Assembly: GCF_921294215.1 (NCBI RefSeq) | Contig: NZ_CAKLDM010000002.1 | Coordinates: 2,046,001 to 2,110,000 of the forward strand | DNA: 64,000 bases | Direction: 5' to 3' | From: Vibrio marisflavi CECT 7928 | GTDB lineage: Bacteria; Pseudomonadota; Gammaproteobacteria; Enterobacterales; Vibrionaceae | Part shown: piece by piece, positions 35,458 through 44,078 of the stretch | Numbering within the stretch: the first letter of the stretch is position 1 | Layout: the number at the start of each line of letters is the position of its first letter | The notes under the pieces: model-generated | Seen by the model: only the letters and a program-made list of their open reading frames with translations | What the model was told of the DNA's origin: nothing | Database searches by the model: none | Position numbers and translations under genes: made by a program

Positions 35458-36453
35458 TTATTCATTTTTTTCTTCCGGACGAATAATGACTTTCGCTTGT
35501 CGCAGTAAACTATCAGGTATTTCAAGTCCAATAACTTGAGCCGTTTGCAGATTAATTCCCAAATAAGACTCTGCTGTTTCTACTGGAAGCTGCGCTATCG
35601 AGTTGCCTTCTAAAACTTGATGTGCCATACGAGAAGCTTGATGCCCTGCTTCATAGTGGACAATTCCATAAGCCATGAGAGCCCCCTTTTCTACCTGAAG
35701 ATTTGACGGACCTGAAAGTGGGATTTTTGCTTCAATAGAAACCCTAACAATATCTTTGATTCGCTTATTCACCACGCTATCAGGCAATATAAATAAAATA
35801 TCGGTATTAACGGGAAGGTTTGCTAGAGCGTCGTTCAAAGCGTTGTTGTCAGGACACTCTGCGAGAGTAAGATTCACATCCAATGTATCAGCACTACTCT
35901 TCAGTTGTTCTAGTGCACTCATTGGCGCTGGGTCATTGGGGTTATACAGGACTAATACATTTTTTGCTTTGGGCACTAGCTGTCTCATTAGATCAAGTCG
36001 TAAAGCTTGATTGTTGCTGATTTTAACACCACTGATATTCCCACCTGGAGAGGTTAAACTCGTCATGACTCCCGCTTTAATGGGGTCCGCGATAACACCA
36101 AATACTACAGGTATGTCTGTTTCCATAGTGGCTTTATAGGCCGCGACTCCTGTAGGTGTTCCAGCAGTAAAAATAAGGTCTACATTCCTGTCTATAAAAT
36201 ACTGGAGCTGTTCTTCCAAAGCTTTACCTGTAAGCGGCTTGTCTTCAGAAATGACCGTTAGATTCTTTCCCTCAATATAGCCAAGCTCAGACAAACCATC
36301 TCTGAAACCTTGAACGTTTCTCAAGCCATTTGGGTTATTGGTAACCAACCCTACGGTATAGCTTTCTTTTGCTTGATCACAACCAGACACAACGAGAAGC
36401 ATCACCGGAAAGATAAATCGATATAGTTTCACTTTAGCTTTTACAAAATCCAT
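35458..36453 (-). CDS. ABC-type substrate-binding lipoprotein (ABC_sub_bind/TrpX-like), orphan
   Basis: A 331-residue predicted lipoprotein. The signal ends LLVVSGC with Cys25, followed by Asp26, an inner-membrane retention-type residue in enterobacteria. The mature part is a two-lobed binding protein: YTVGLVTNNPNGLRNVQGFRDGL, DLIFTAGTPTGVAAYKAT, VVFGVIADPIKAGVM, NVLVLYNPNDPAPMSALEQL, as in the ABC_sub_bind family (TrpX/YitK-like). No permease or ATPase gene lies nearby. It is upstream of the GGDEF gene and probably in the same transcript, so a sensory role beside the Cache domain is inferred rather than shown. Confidence 0.85.
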   Translation of the reverse strand: MDFVKAKVKLYRFIFPVMLLVVSGCDQAKESYTVGLVTNNPNGLRNVQGFRDGLSELGYIEGKNLTVISEDKPLTGKALEEQLQYFIDRNVDLIFTAGTPTGVAAYKATMETDIPVVFGVIADPIKAGVMTSLTSPGGNISGVKISNNQALRLDLMRQLVPKAKNVLVLYNPNDPAPMSALEQLKSSADTLDVNLTLAECPDNNALNDALANLPVNTDILFILPDSVVNKRIKDIVRVSIEAKIPLSGPSNLQVEKGALMAYGIVHYEAGHQASRMAHQVLEGNSIAQLPVETAESYLGINLQTAQVIGLEIPDSLLRQAKVIIRPEEKNE

Positions 36454-36781
36454 TTTGCTTTGCTGCCCTTTTTATTTGTTCTTAGTAATCGTAGCAGCCA
36501 AACAATAAATGTGACCAATCTATCAAGGTTAGTTCCTTTCTTGGAAAATTCAGCAACTGACTAATTTAATGAAAAAAAGCACAATTATTTGCGTAATAAA
36601 CCACTCGAGAGTTGTGGATTATAAGAATAAAAATTTAACATTAAATTGATAGTTGCCATTTGATCTATCATCACACCATTGGTAGATTACACTCGCCAGA
36701 AAGGATCGAAACCAGTTCAGGGATAGACTGACAATCTAATGAAACGCAGAAAGTTGTTTCATTCTTATTGGTAACTGAGCT
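36454..36781. promoter_or_regulatory. Divergent intergenic region upstream of the VirK-like gene
   Basis: This 328-bp AT-rich stretch separates two divergent genes and holds no ORF. Near its right end is an 8-bp-arm inverted repeat (36738-36763). I looked for PhoP-type GTTTA repeats, because virK/ybjX genes are PhoP-regulated in enterobacteria, and found none. Confidence 0.4.
36738..36763. promoter_or_regulatory. Inverted repeat before the VirK-like gene
   Basis: AATGAAAC (36738-36745) and GTTTCATT (36756-36763) are perfect 8-bp arms with a 10-bp spacer, ending 18 bases before the ATG. It could be an operator or a 5'-UTR hairpin affecting translation. No regulator is assigned. Confidence 0.35.
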
Positions 36782-37693
36782 ATGTTCTTCAATTACATAA
36801 GATATTTAAAAACACTACCTCGCGTTGCAGCTAGTGTCTATCCTGAAATTCAGGGAGTAAAAAAGTTCCGCTACAATGCTAGGTTTTGTTTGTGGGCCAT
36901 GCTAAAGCCGAATGTACTTAAACAAATGCAGGGCTTATTCGAACAGCCCGAAATGCGTGTTGTCGCTGACAATTACCCTCGTATCTTTGAAAAACCTCTA
37001 AAACCTTTTGTTTGCCTAAAATGGCGCCCCAATTTAAGAGCTAAGAAGATCAGCGAGCACTTTTTGTTATTGCAGCAAATCTATGGTCATGCTTTTACGC
37101 AGTTCTATGTGCCTGCGGGATGGACTTTGCTTGAAGTTCTAGACTACAAAATACAGTTGTGTGCTGGCCCTGAGCGAGAAGGCTCTCTTGCACTTAAGAT
37201 GATTGATGATAAGCAAAGAGATCTGTTTACATTAGCCTTCAATATATCGACGACTCCAAATCGTGAAATTAGCATTGGAGCACTACAAGGGCCCGGTGAT
37301 CATATCGAGAACCGTGGTGAGATCATTAAGCAACTCACTCGTGGGTTACATGGTCTACGTCCAAAAGCATTGATGCTTGAGTGCCTGCTGATGTTAGCTC
37401 GTTCTTGGGAAGTGGATACTGTATTTGGCATAACCAACAAAGGTCATATTTATCAAGCGCTAAGATATCTAGGCTCTAAACGCTCTAGTGTAAGTTACAA
37501 TTACTCGGAATTATGGGGAGAATACGGCGGTGAAGTGGCATCCAAACACTTTTATAAACTGCCCGTGAATCCTCCTCGTAAAGACCCTAGCACCCTCAAA
37601 AAGACTAAAAGACGTTTGTACACGAAAAGGTATGATTGGCTTGCAGAAGCGGAACAATCGATTATGAAGCGTTTGCAGGAATTAGTTAACTAG
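36782..37693 (+). CDS. VirK/YbjX family (DUF535) protein
   Basis: A 303-residue protein of the DUF535 family that includes Shigella VirK and Salmonella YbjX, implicated in envelope adaptation and virulence-factor export. Characteristic segments: RYNARFCLWAMLKPNVLKQM (about 29-48), YVPAGWTLLEVLDYKIQL and DLFTLAFNISTTPNREISIGALQGP (middle), then HGLRPKALMLECLLMLARSWEVDTVFGITN. No signal peptide is seen. It stands alone behind a 328-bp upstream region with an inverted repeat. Biochemical function is unknown. Confidence 0.87.
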   Translation: MFFNYIRYLKTLPRVAASVYPEIQGVKKFRYNARFCLWAMLKPNVLKQMQGLFEQPEMRVVADNYPRIFEKPLKPFVCLKWRPNLRAKKISEHFLLLQQIYGHAFTQFYVPAGWTLLEVLDYKIQLCAGPEREGSLALKMIDDKQRDLFTLAFNISTTPNREISIGALQGPGDHIENRGEIIKQLTRGLHGLRPKALMLECLLMLARSWEVDTVFGITNKGHIYQALRYLGSKRSSVSYNYSELWGEYGGEVASKHFYKLPVNPPRKDPSTLKKTKRRLYTKRYDWLAEAEQSIMKRLQELVN

Positions 37694-37979
37694 TCGTATT
37701 TGTGGCGTATGTTTAAAGTTATTAAGCTAAGACATGCGCCACTTATTTGATACCTTTTTCATACTCTAAGCAGGGCTTCGTGAAAAAGACCTTCTAAATG
37801 ATTTTCTACCCGTAAACTTATTTGCCTCTCTTGATGATAAAGTATTAATTAATTTTATTGTATTTTGCATGCCATATCACCATACTAGCCAACCTAAGCA
37901 ATATCATCAATATTTTTCGTAAGTTACAATAAAACCTCATCTGCTATTGGTTCATTAATCAAAATCATTGAGGGAAATA

Positions 37980-38375
37980 ATGAAGAAAGCTCTAGTGTTA
38001 GGCGCAGCATTACTCGCTCTATCTGGCTGTTCGACAATGTTTAATAATGGAAGTCAAACCATTCTAGCGACAAGCTCAAATCCAGATAAAAAAGTTAAAG
38101 TAGACATCACAACACCAAGTGGTTCGTATCAAACCTACTTACCCGCAACTATCGTTGCCAAACCTTCTTCATCAAAAGATGTGGCAATAAAAATTAATAC
38201 TAAATGCTATGACAGCTCAACTGTCGTCGTGAACAAAACCATCACTCCTTCCTACTGGGCAAACCTTCTAAACGGTTGGGGCTTCATCATCGATGCGATG
38301 ACTGGAGATATGTGGAAATATGACAACCAAGTTGTGATTCCTGCACAAGCAAAACCTAACTGTGCAAAAAGCTAA
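37980..38375 (+). CDS. Small lipoprotein, unknown function
   Basis: This 131-residue predicted lipoprotein has a signal MKKALVLGAALLALSGC (Cys17, lipobox LSGC) followed by Ser, favouring the outer membrane. The mature part reads NNGSQTILATSSNPDKKVKVDITTPSGSYQTYLPATI, a PEGA-like beta pattern, and ends with a Cys pair region (NTKCYDSST, KPNCAKS) that could form a disulfide. ATG 37980 has AGGGA 4 bases upstream; a TTG four codons earlier is rejected. It ends at a strong terminator shared with phoU. Confidence 0.8.
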   Translation: MKKALVLGAALLALSGCSTMFNNGSQTILATSSNPDKKVKVDITTPSGSYQTYLPATIVAKPSSSKDVAIKINTKCYDSSTVVVNKTITPSYWANLLNGWGFIIDAMTGDMWKYDNQVVIPAQAKPNCAKS

Positions 38376-38382
38376 AACTAAA

Positions 38383-38408
38383 ACACCCAAAGCCCGTGCT
38401 TTGGGTGT
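38383..38408. terminator. Bidirectional terminator between the lipoprotein gene and phoU
   Basis: ACACCCAAAGC (38383-38393) and GCTTTGGGTGT (38398-38408) form an 11-bp perfect stem with a 4-nt loop. The minus strand continues TTTAGTTTTAG, a U-rich tract suited to ending the pst-phoU transcript. Confidence 0.88.
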
Positions 38409-38452
38409 AATTCAATCTTCTGCTTATTGAATACAAATAAGAGTAAGCCTCA

Positions 38453-39151
38453 CTACTTTAAAACATCATCGATACTCTGATTACCTATGTGGCGAATGTC
38501 TTTGCCTTTCACAAAATAGATGATGTATTCACAGATGTTTTGGCAACGATCTCCAACCCTCTCAATCGCCTTCGCAGACCACATCACCTGTAGAACACTG
38601 GGAATATCTGCTGGGTTATCTGTCATATAAGTAATAAGCTGCCGGATGACTGCTTCGTATTCTTCATCAATTTTATCATCAAATTTATAGACTTCTTTCG
38701 CCGCTTCTACATCCATACGTGCGAAAGCATCGAGAACTTGATGTAGCATCGCAATCGCTTGACGGCAGAGAGGCTCAAGTGAGGCTTGGAAAGTACGCTC
38801 CTGAGCGGTTTGACTCTCAAGAGCGATATGAGCAATTTTAGTCGCTACGTCACCAATTCGCTCTAGATCGGTAATGGTTTTGATGATGGCCATTATCAGG
38901 CGTAAGTCTTTTGCTGTCGGTTGGCGTTTGGCAATGATTCTCGTGCAAGCTTCATCGATAAACACTTCCATTGCATTCACTTTATGATCGTCTTTGACCA
39001 CTTTCCTTGCGAGTTCAATGTCTTCTTTATGCAGAGCCTGCATCGCAAACGCGAGCTGTTGTTCTACCAATCCTCCCATAGTTAATACATGGGTTCTGAT
39101 AGACTCAAGTTCGACGTTGAACTGACCTGAAATATGACGACCAAAGTTCAT
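38453..39151 (-). CDS. phoU: Phosphate signalling protein PhoU
   Basis: PhoU links Pst transport to PhoR and keeps the Pho regulon off when phosphate is plentiful. The 232-residue product starts [16 protein letters not shown] with AGGAGA 5 bases upstream, which decides the start over an upstream in-frame ATG at 39175. It shows the two three-helix repeats with acidic metal-site signatures ([16 protein letters not shown] and [15 protein letters not shown]). It closes the pstC-pstA-pstB-phoU operon, 32 bases after pstB. Confidence 0.95.
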   Translation of the reverse strand: MNFGRHISGQFNVELESIRTHVLTMGGLVEQQLAFAMQALHKEDIELARKVVKDDHKVNAMEVFIDEACTRIIAKRQPTAKDLRLIMAIIKTITDLERIGDVATKIAHIALESQTAQERTFQASLEPLCRQAIAMLHQVLDAFARMDVEAAKEVYKFDDKIDEEYEAVIRQLITYMTDNPADIPSVLQVMWSAKAIERVGDRCQNICEYIIYFVKGKDIRHIGNQSIDDVLK

Positions 39152-39183
39152 TGATTCTCCTGTAAATACAACCAACTACTCAC

Positions 39184-40002
39184 TTAGCCATATCGACCAG
39201 TAATGTAATCTTCTGTCTGTTTTTTCTTCGGTGAAGTAAATATAGAGTCTGTATCGGAATACTCTACCAATCTGCCTAAATGAATAAAAGCGGTGTGATC
39301 GCTCACCCTAGCTGCTTGTTGCATGTTATGAGTCACAATTGCAACGGTATATTTGGTTTTTAGATCGTTAATCAACTCTTCGATAGTCAGCGTTGAAATA
39401 GGATCGAGGGCTGAAGTAGGCTCATCTAATAGTAGCACTTCAGGCTCTATCGCAATCGCCCGGGCAATCACTAACCTTTGCTGCTGACCACCAGATAACC
39501 CAAACGCGTTCTCATGCAAGCGATGTTTTACTTCATCCCATAGTGCTGCAGCCATTAAAGAGCGCTCAACAGCATCGTCTAGTGTGCGGCTGTTCTTAAC
39601 GCCTTGTAGCCTCAAGCCGTAAACTACGTTTTCGTAAATAGACTTGGGAAAAGGATTCGGCCGCTGAAATACCATCCCAACCCGGCGACGCAGTGTTGGC
39701 ACATCAACCTCGGGGTCATAGACATTTTTACCTTGGATGAAAACCTTCCCTTCCACCGAGCACCCATCCACCAGATCGTTCATGCGATTGATGCAACGCA
39801 GCAGTGTCGATTTACCACATCCTGATGGCCCGATGAATGCTGTGACTTGCCCTTTGGGAATCCGCATAGATATATCAGTGAGAGCCTGCGTTTTTTTATA
39901 AAACAGGTTCAAGTTTTCAATTGCGATAGCAGTCTCTTCATCACTGAGGTTATTGACATCTAAAGGAGCTTGATAGCCAAGCGCTTGGTCCACTGAAAAC
40001 AT
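39184..40002 (-). CDS. pstB: Phosphate ABC transporter ATP-binding protein PstB
   Basis: PstB is the ATPase of the high-affinity Pst phosphate importer. The 272-residue product has Walker [11 protein letters not shown]-loop [16 protein letters not shown], signature LSGGQQQR, Walker [13 protein letters not shown] and the switch His in VTHNMQQ, with the PstB-type [13 protein letters not shown] near the end. ATG 40002 is 2 bases beyond the pstA stop. A TTG at 40008 with AGGA 5 bases upstream is an equally possible start, adding two residues. Confidence 0.95.
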   Translation of the reverse strand: MFSVDQALGYQAPLDVNNLSDEETAIAIENLNLFYKKTQALTDISMRIPKGQVTAFIGPSGCGKSTLLRCINRMNDLVDGCSVEGKVFIQGKNVYDPEVDVPTLRRRVGMVFQRPNPFPKSIYENVVYGLRLQGVKNSRTLDDAVERSLMAAALWDEVKHRLHENAFGLSGGQQQRLVIARAIAIEPEVLLLDEPTSALDPISTLTIEELINDLKTKYTVAIVTHNMQQAARVSDHTAFIHLGRLVEYSDTDSIFTSPKKKQTEDYITGRYG

Positions 40003-40004
40003 GT

Positions 40005-41651
40005 TCAATCTTGTCCTAATACACGATATTTTTCGCGTAAATTGTTACGAATACTTATTGCCGTTAAGTTAAGCCCTACTATTACTGTAACCAATAAAAA
40101 AGACGTTGCGTAGACAAGAGGCCTAGCCGACTCAATATTGGTACTTTGGAATCCAATATCGTAGATATGAAAACCTAAATACATAAACTTACGATCTAGG
40201 TGCAAATATGGAAACTGCCCGTCAACTGGTAGGCTTGATGTCAGCTTCACAGCTCCAACCAACATTAGCGGGGCTACTTCACCAGCAGCCCTTGCTACCG
40301 CTAGTATTAACCCCGTGAGCATAGCAGGAGTCACCATAGGCAAAACGATGCGGTATAAGGTTTCGAATTGGGTTGCTCCAAGAGCTAAAGAACCATGGCG
40401 AACCGATTGCGGAATCCGGCTTAACCCCTCTTCTGTGGCAACAATCACAACAGGTAGCGTGAGCACGGCTAAAGTCAGCGCAGACCATAACAACCCTGGC
40501 GTACCAAAAGTCGGTACTGGTAGCTTTTCTGCATAAAATATTTTATCGATTGACGTCCCTATGGTGTAGACGAAAAACCCTAAACCAAACACACCATAAA
40601 CAATGGATGGAACTCCTGCTAGATTAATCACAGCAATTCGAATCATACGGGTGAGTAGATTATTTTTCGCATATTCGTGCAGATATATCGCTGCAATGAC
40701 ACCAAGTGGCATAACAATAATCGACATGATAATCACGAGTAAGACCGTGCCAAATATTGCTGGAAATACACCGCCTTCAGAGTTAGCCTCTCTTGGGTTT
40801 TCCGACAAGAATACCCAAACTTTTTTGCACCAATGCACCATTTTCTCGGTTATGGTCATCTTATTCGGAAACCATACATCTAAGACTTGGCTAAGCGGAA
40901 TTTTAACTTGCTTACCCGTCATCTCCTGCATGAGCAATGCACGCTTGCTCAACTCTGAACGCAACTGATCAACCTTATCATTCGCGGCATTCAATTGCGT
41001 TAAGATCGCTGAAAGCTGCTTTTGGTATCGCGCTAGGTATTGCTTGCTGGTTGTACCTTGCAATTCTCGACTGCGCTTTTCCAAACGAAGCCTTTCCGCT
41101 TGAGCACTAAACTCTTTAATTTTATCCGTAATAATGGTTTGAATTTCATCGCGAACTGTTTGCAAATAAAACATATTAGAAGCAAGCTGAGCACGAACAT
41201 TTTTAGAGATACTGCCATCAGAGTTGATTATGCCAATGGGTTTTCCATAAAAGTCACCGTTTTCAGAGCGTTCAACAACAGCCCAATCTTTAGGCGTTGT
41301 CCGAGAGGTAATATTTGTAGCTAATAGATGAACAAAATCCGCTGAGTACAGCTCTCGGTTTGCAATTTTGACACTGAGGCGCTTGACCACGCCTTTAGAT
41401 CTTATTTCTTTCGGGAAGTCGATATGCATTTCTTTCAGGTGGCCAATCGGAACATATTCTGTGTTATAGAGCTGCCCAACTAAAATGTGGCCATCTTTGG
41501 TATGCCATTGATATAAGGGTGCAGGCCAGAAATACGATAGCCCTTTCCAACCAATCAACAACAATAACCCTAGCACGGACAGCAAGCTGATACTTACAGC
41601 TCCACCCGTCAACCAAATCCAAGGCGCACCAACACTAAACCATTTAGACAT
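40005..41651 (-). CDS. pstA: Phosphate ABC transporter permease PstA, long form
   Basis: PstA is one of the two Pst channel subunits. It is 548 residues, against about 296 in E. coli. The extra sequence is an N-terminal insertion between transmembrane segment 1 (about 11-35) and the permease core (from about 300): a soluble, probably periplasmic region containing a coiled coil (about 175-245, rich in Glu, Lys, Leu, Gln). The core is normal, with [32 protein letters not shown] as the EAA loop and [13 protein letters not shown]. It is 25 bases downstream of pstC and abuts pstB. Confidence 0.93.
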   Translation of the reverse strand: MSKWFSVGAPWIWLTGGAVSISLLSVLGLLLLIGWKGLSYFWPAPLYQWHTKDGHILVGQLYNTEYVPIGHLKEMHIDFPKEIRSKGVVKRLSVKIANRELYSADFVHLLATNITSRTTPKDWAVVERSENGDFYGKPIGIINSDGSISKNVRAQLASNMFYLQTVRDEIQTIITDKIKEFSAQAERLRLEKRSRELQGTTSKQYLARYQKQLSAILTQLNAANDKVDQLRSELSKRALLMQEMTGKQVKIPLSQVLDVWFPNKMTITEKMVHWCKKVWVFLSENPREANSEGGVFPAIFGTVLLVIIMSIIVMPLGVIAAIYLHEYAKNNLLTRMIRIAVINLAGVPSIVYGVFGLGFFVYTIGTSIDKIFYAEKLPVPTFGTPGLLWSALTLAVLTLPVVIVATEEGLSRIPQSVRHGSLALGATQFETLYRIVLPMVTPAMLTGLILAVARAAGEVAPLMLVGAVKLTSSLPVDGQFPYLHLDRKFMYLGFHIYDIGFQSTNIESARPLVYATSFLLVTVIVGLNLTAISIRNNLREKYRVLGQD

Positions 41652-41676
41652 TCGGCCTCTTTAACATACGTAAACC

Positions 41677-43872
41677 TTACATTGCACGATACTTCTCCCG
41701 CAGACGCTGTCTCACCCATTCAGCCAAAGAGTTGACAGCAAACGTGAACACTAAAAGTATTAATGCTGCTAAAAACAGCAAACGGAAATGAGGGCTTCCA
41801 ACCTCAGATTCAGGCATTTCTATGGCGATAGTCGCAGCTAGCGTTCTCATCCCTTCTAAAATATTCCAGTCCATAATTGGAGTATTGCCAGTAGCCATCA
41901 TAACAATCATGGTTTCACCTACCGCTCGCCCCAGCCCCATCATGACGGCTGAGAAAATACCCGGGCTGGCGGTTAACAGGACAACGTTGGTTAGCGTTTG
42001 CCAGGGCGTAGCTCCCAAAGCTAAAGAACCATCTGAAAGGTGCTTAGGAACAGAAAACACGGCATCTTCAGCAATCGTAAAGATAGTAGGAATAACAGCA
42101 AACCCCATAGCAAACCCTACAACTAATGCGTTCCTCTGATCGTAATCAATACCATGATTAGCTAAAAATACACGCACATCCCCATTAAATAACCAAGCCT
42201 CAACGATACCGCTATTGTCCAGCAATAAGTAGGTGAACAAGGCGACCAACGGCATTAAGATCAACGGATGCCAACCATTTGGACAACGCCTAGTTATTGC
42301 GCTAGGTAGTAACTTCCAAGCAAATCCCATCAGCACTATAAAAGGAGGCAAAAGCAACATCGTGAGAACAATTGATACGAGGTGGCTTTCTACTATCGGC
42401 GCAAACCATAAGCCCGCTAAAAAACCGATAATAACGGTTGGAAGTGCCTCCATAAGTTCTATGGAGGGCTTTACTATCCTGCGCATTGTCTCTGACATAA
42501 AATACGCAGTATAAATTGCCCCACAGATAGCAATAGGTAAAGAGAATAACATGGCAAACGCTGCTGCTTTTAGCGTACCAAATGTCAGCGGCATTAGACT
42601 AAATTTGGCTTCATAGTCGTGACTGGAAGAGGTGGTTTGCCAAACGTATGCTGGTTTGGGATAGCTTTCATACCAAACCTTTCTCCATAGCGAAGAAAAA
42701 GAGATCTCTGGAGCATAAGCATTCGCTTGCGAGACAGATAGTTTGCCTTTGCTATAAGTTAGCAGGTATTCCTCGTTACCTGACATTGCCGCAAGCTTCG
42801 GAGCATGATCGAAAAGTCCGGAAAAAGTTTGCACACGGTCATTCGTTGTGTAGTAACTCTTAACGACGCCACCCTGTGAGAAGCTATAGAACCCCTTACG
42901 ATAAGAATCAGGAAGAATAAAGCTCAAGCCCTTAGAGGCGGTAAAACTACGGATGAAGGTTAAGGTACGCTTTTCACTTCTCAGTACATCAAACCACTGC
43001 GCTATATCACCATTGTCATAACTGACGATCAACGAATAGGCTCTAGCAAGTAAGTTGATCGATTTGACTGGCACACCGTCGGTGTCTCGAGAAAGGTCAA
43101 CACTTTCTCGAACCTTAAATGCATTGTCAGATTTTTCTGCAACGACTAAGTGAGAGCCATAGCGAAGATAAATTGTTTTGCCATCAGGCGTCATCAATAG
43201 TTGATCGATATCTGGCAAATTAATAGGCAGGGAAAACTGGTGAATTTCCTTAGCATTACTGTACCAACGCACGTCAACCATCCCATCAGTGTATGCGGCC
43301 GCCAGAGTCAATATTCCGTGATTGACTGAGAATGCGACCTTCGATAGTTGCGTGGAAGCTTTGTGCAAAGAGGTTGCTTTTCCATCGAAGAAATAGCTTA
43401 CATCTGGGTTAATCAGGTTTCTATGTTGGCTATAAGCATGTAAAAAGGTCGGCTTTATGAGAGTGACATCGTCTTTCGAATCCACCAGCGCTATCCAACC
43501 TTCTTGATTTGGCGTTAAGGCGATTTGCTGAATCGAGTTAGACACGTTGAAAGAGGAAAGATCACTTAACGCATTGTGGTTAAAAGATAAAAAACGAAGC
43601 TCACCATCATTGCTTATTGTGTAAGCATATTTTCCCGAGTCATCAATTCCCATTGCTAATGGCTGGTACTTAGTGGTAATTTGACCCGAGGCATAAGGCT
43701 TTAAAGTAGGGCTTGAAAACAGCGGGATAACCATATTGACTAAATAAACAAAAATTAGGATCAAAGCGGCAAGCACCGCGAGTCCGCCGCACGTTACCAT
43801 TGCTTTTGCGATTCGGTCCTTAATGAGTCTTTTCTTGTCTTTCTCCCGCAAAGAAAACCCTGATCCAGCCAT
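41677..43872 (-). CDS. pstC: Phosphate ABC transporter permease PstC, long form
   Basis: PstC is the other Pst channel subunit, here 731 residues against about 319 in E. coli. Transmembrane segment 1 (about 29-52) is followed by about 370 residues with repeated beta-strand patterns (SGKYAYTISNDGELRFLSF, EGWIALVDSKDDVTLI, DGKTIYLRYGSHLVVAE) that look like a WD40-type propeller on the periplasmic side. The C-terminal core is ordinary (EAA loop [22 protein letters not shown], then GRAVGETMIVMMATG). It is the first gene of the operon, with Pho-box-like sites 36-113 bases upstream of the start. Confidence 0.93.
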   Translation of the reverse strand: MAGSGFSLREKDKKRLIKDRIAKAMVTCGGLAVLAALILIFVYLVNMVIPLFSSPTLKPYASGQITTKYQPLAMGIDDSGKYAYTISNDGELRFLSFNHNALSDLSSFNVSNSIQQIALTPNQEGWIALVDSKDDVTLIKPTFLHAYSQHRNLINPDVSYFFDGKATSLHKASTQLSKVAFSVNHGILTLAAAYTDGMVDVRWYSNAKEIHQFSLPINLPDIDQLLMTPDGKTIYLRYGSHLVVAEKSDNAFKVRESVDLSRDTDGVPVKSINLLARAYSLIVSYDNGDIAQWFDVLRSEKRTLTFIRSFTASKGLSFILPDSYRKGFYSFSQGGVVKSYYTTNDRVQTFSGLFDHAPKLAAMSGNEEYLLTYSKGKLSVSQANAYAPEISFSSLWRKVWYESYPKPAYVWQTTSSSHDYEAKFSLMPLTFGTLKAAAFAMLFSLPIAICGAIYTAYFMSETMRRIVKPSIELMEALPTVIIGFLAGLWFAPIVESHLVSIVLTMLLLPPFIVLMGFAWKLLPSAITRRCPNGWHPLILMPLVALFTYLLLDNSGIVEAWLFNGDVRVFLANHGIDYDQRNALVVGFAMGFAVIPTIFTIAEDAVFSVPKHLSDGSLALGATPWQTLTNVVLLTASPGIFSAVMMGLGRAVGETMIVMMATGNTPIMDWNILEGMRTLAATIAIEMPESEVGSPHFRLLFLAALILLVFTFAVNSLAEWVRQRLREKYRAM

Positions 43873-43907
43873 TCATTCCTCTATCTAGATTTTTGCAGCG
43901 TCATAGT

Positions 43908-43925
43908 ATGTCTACTAAATGACAA
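43908..43925 (-). promoter_or_regulatory. Pho box upstream of pstC (proximal)
   Basis: On the minus strand the sequence reads TTGTCAT-TTAG-TAGACAT, two 7-bp units spaced by 4, matching CTGTCAT in 6 of 7 and 4 of 7 positions. It lies 36-53 bases upstream of pstC. No good -10 sits at the usual 10-11 bp downstream, so promoter use is uncertain. Confidence 0.5.
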
Positions 43926-43967
43926 TTATATTACAACGCTGAATAAATTACTGAAAACAATAGAAGT

Positions 43968-43985
43968 ATAACGCTGCTATAACAG
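43968..43985 (-). promoter_or_regulatory. Pho box upstream of pstC (distal)
   Basis: The minus strand reads CTGTTAT-AGCA-GCGTTAT, matching CTGTCAT in 6 of 7 and 4 of 7 positions with the standard 4-bp spacer, 60 bp upstream of the proximal box. A perfect TATAAT (minus strand, 43930-43925) lies between the two boxes and could be the pstC -10. The region also lies upstream of divergent ppk. Confidence 0.45.
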
Positions 43986-44078
43986 AGCTTAATGTAGGTA
44001 TTATTTCAAATGGCCTTTTGTACATTAAAACATAATATTCTGTTTATATAATCCCGGATTTTGAGTTGGTATCGAACA

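Noticed and set aside
36454-36781. PhoP-type binding site before the VirK-like gene
   Set aside because: No GTTTA direct repeats with the correct spacing were found.
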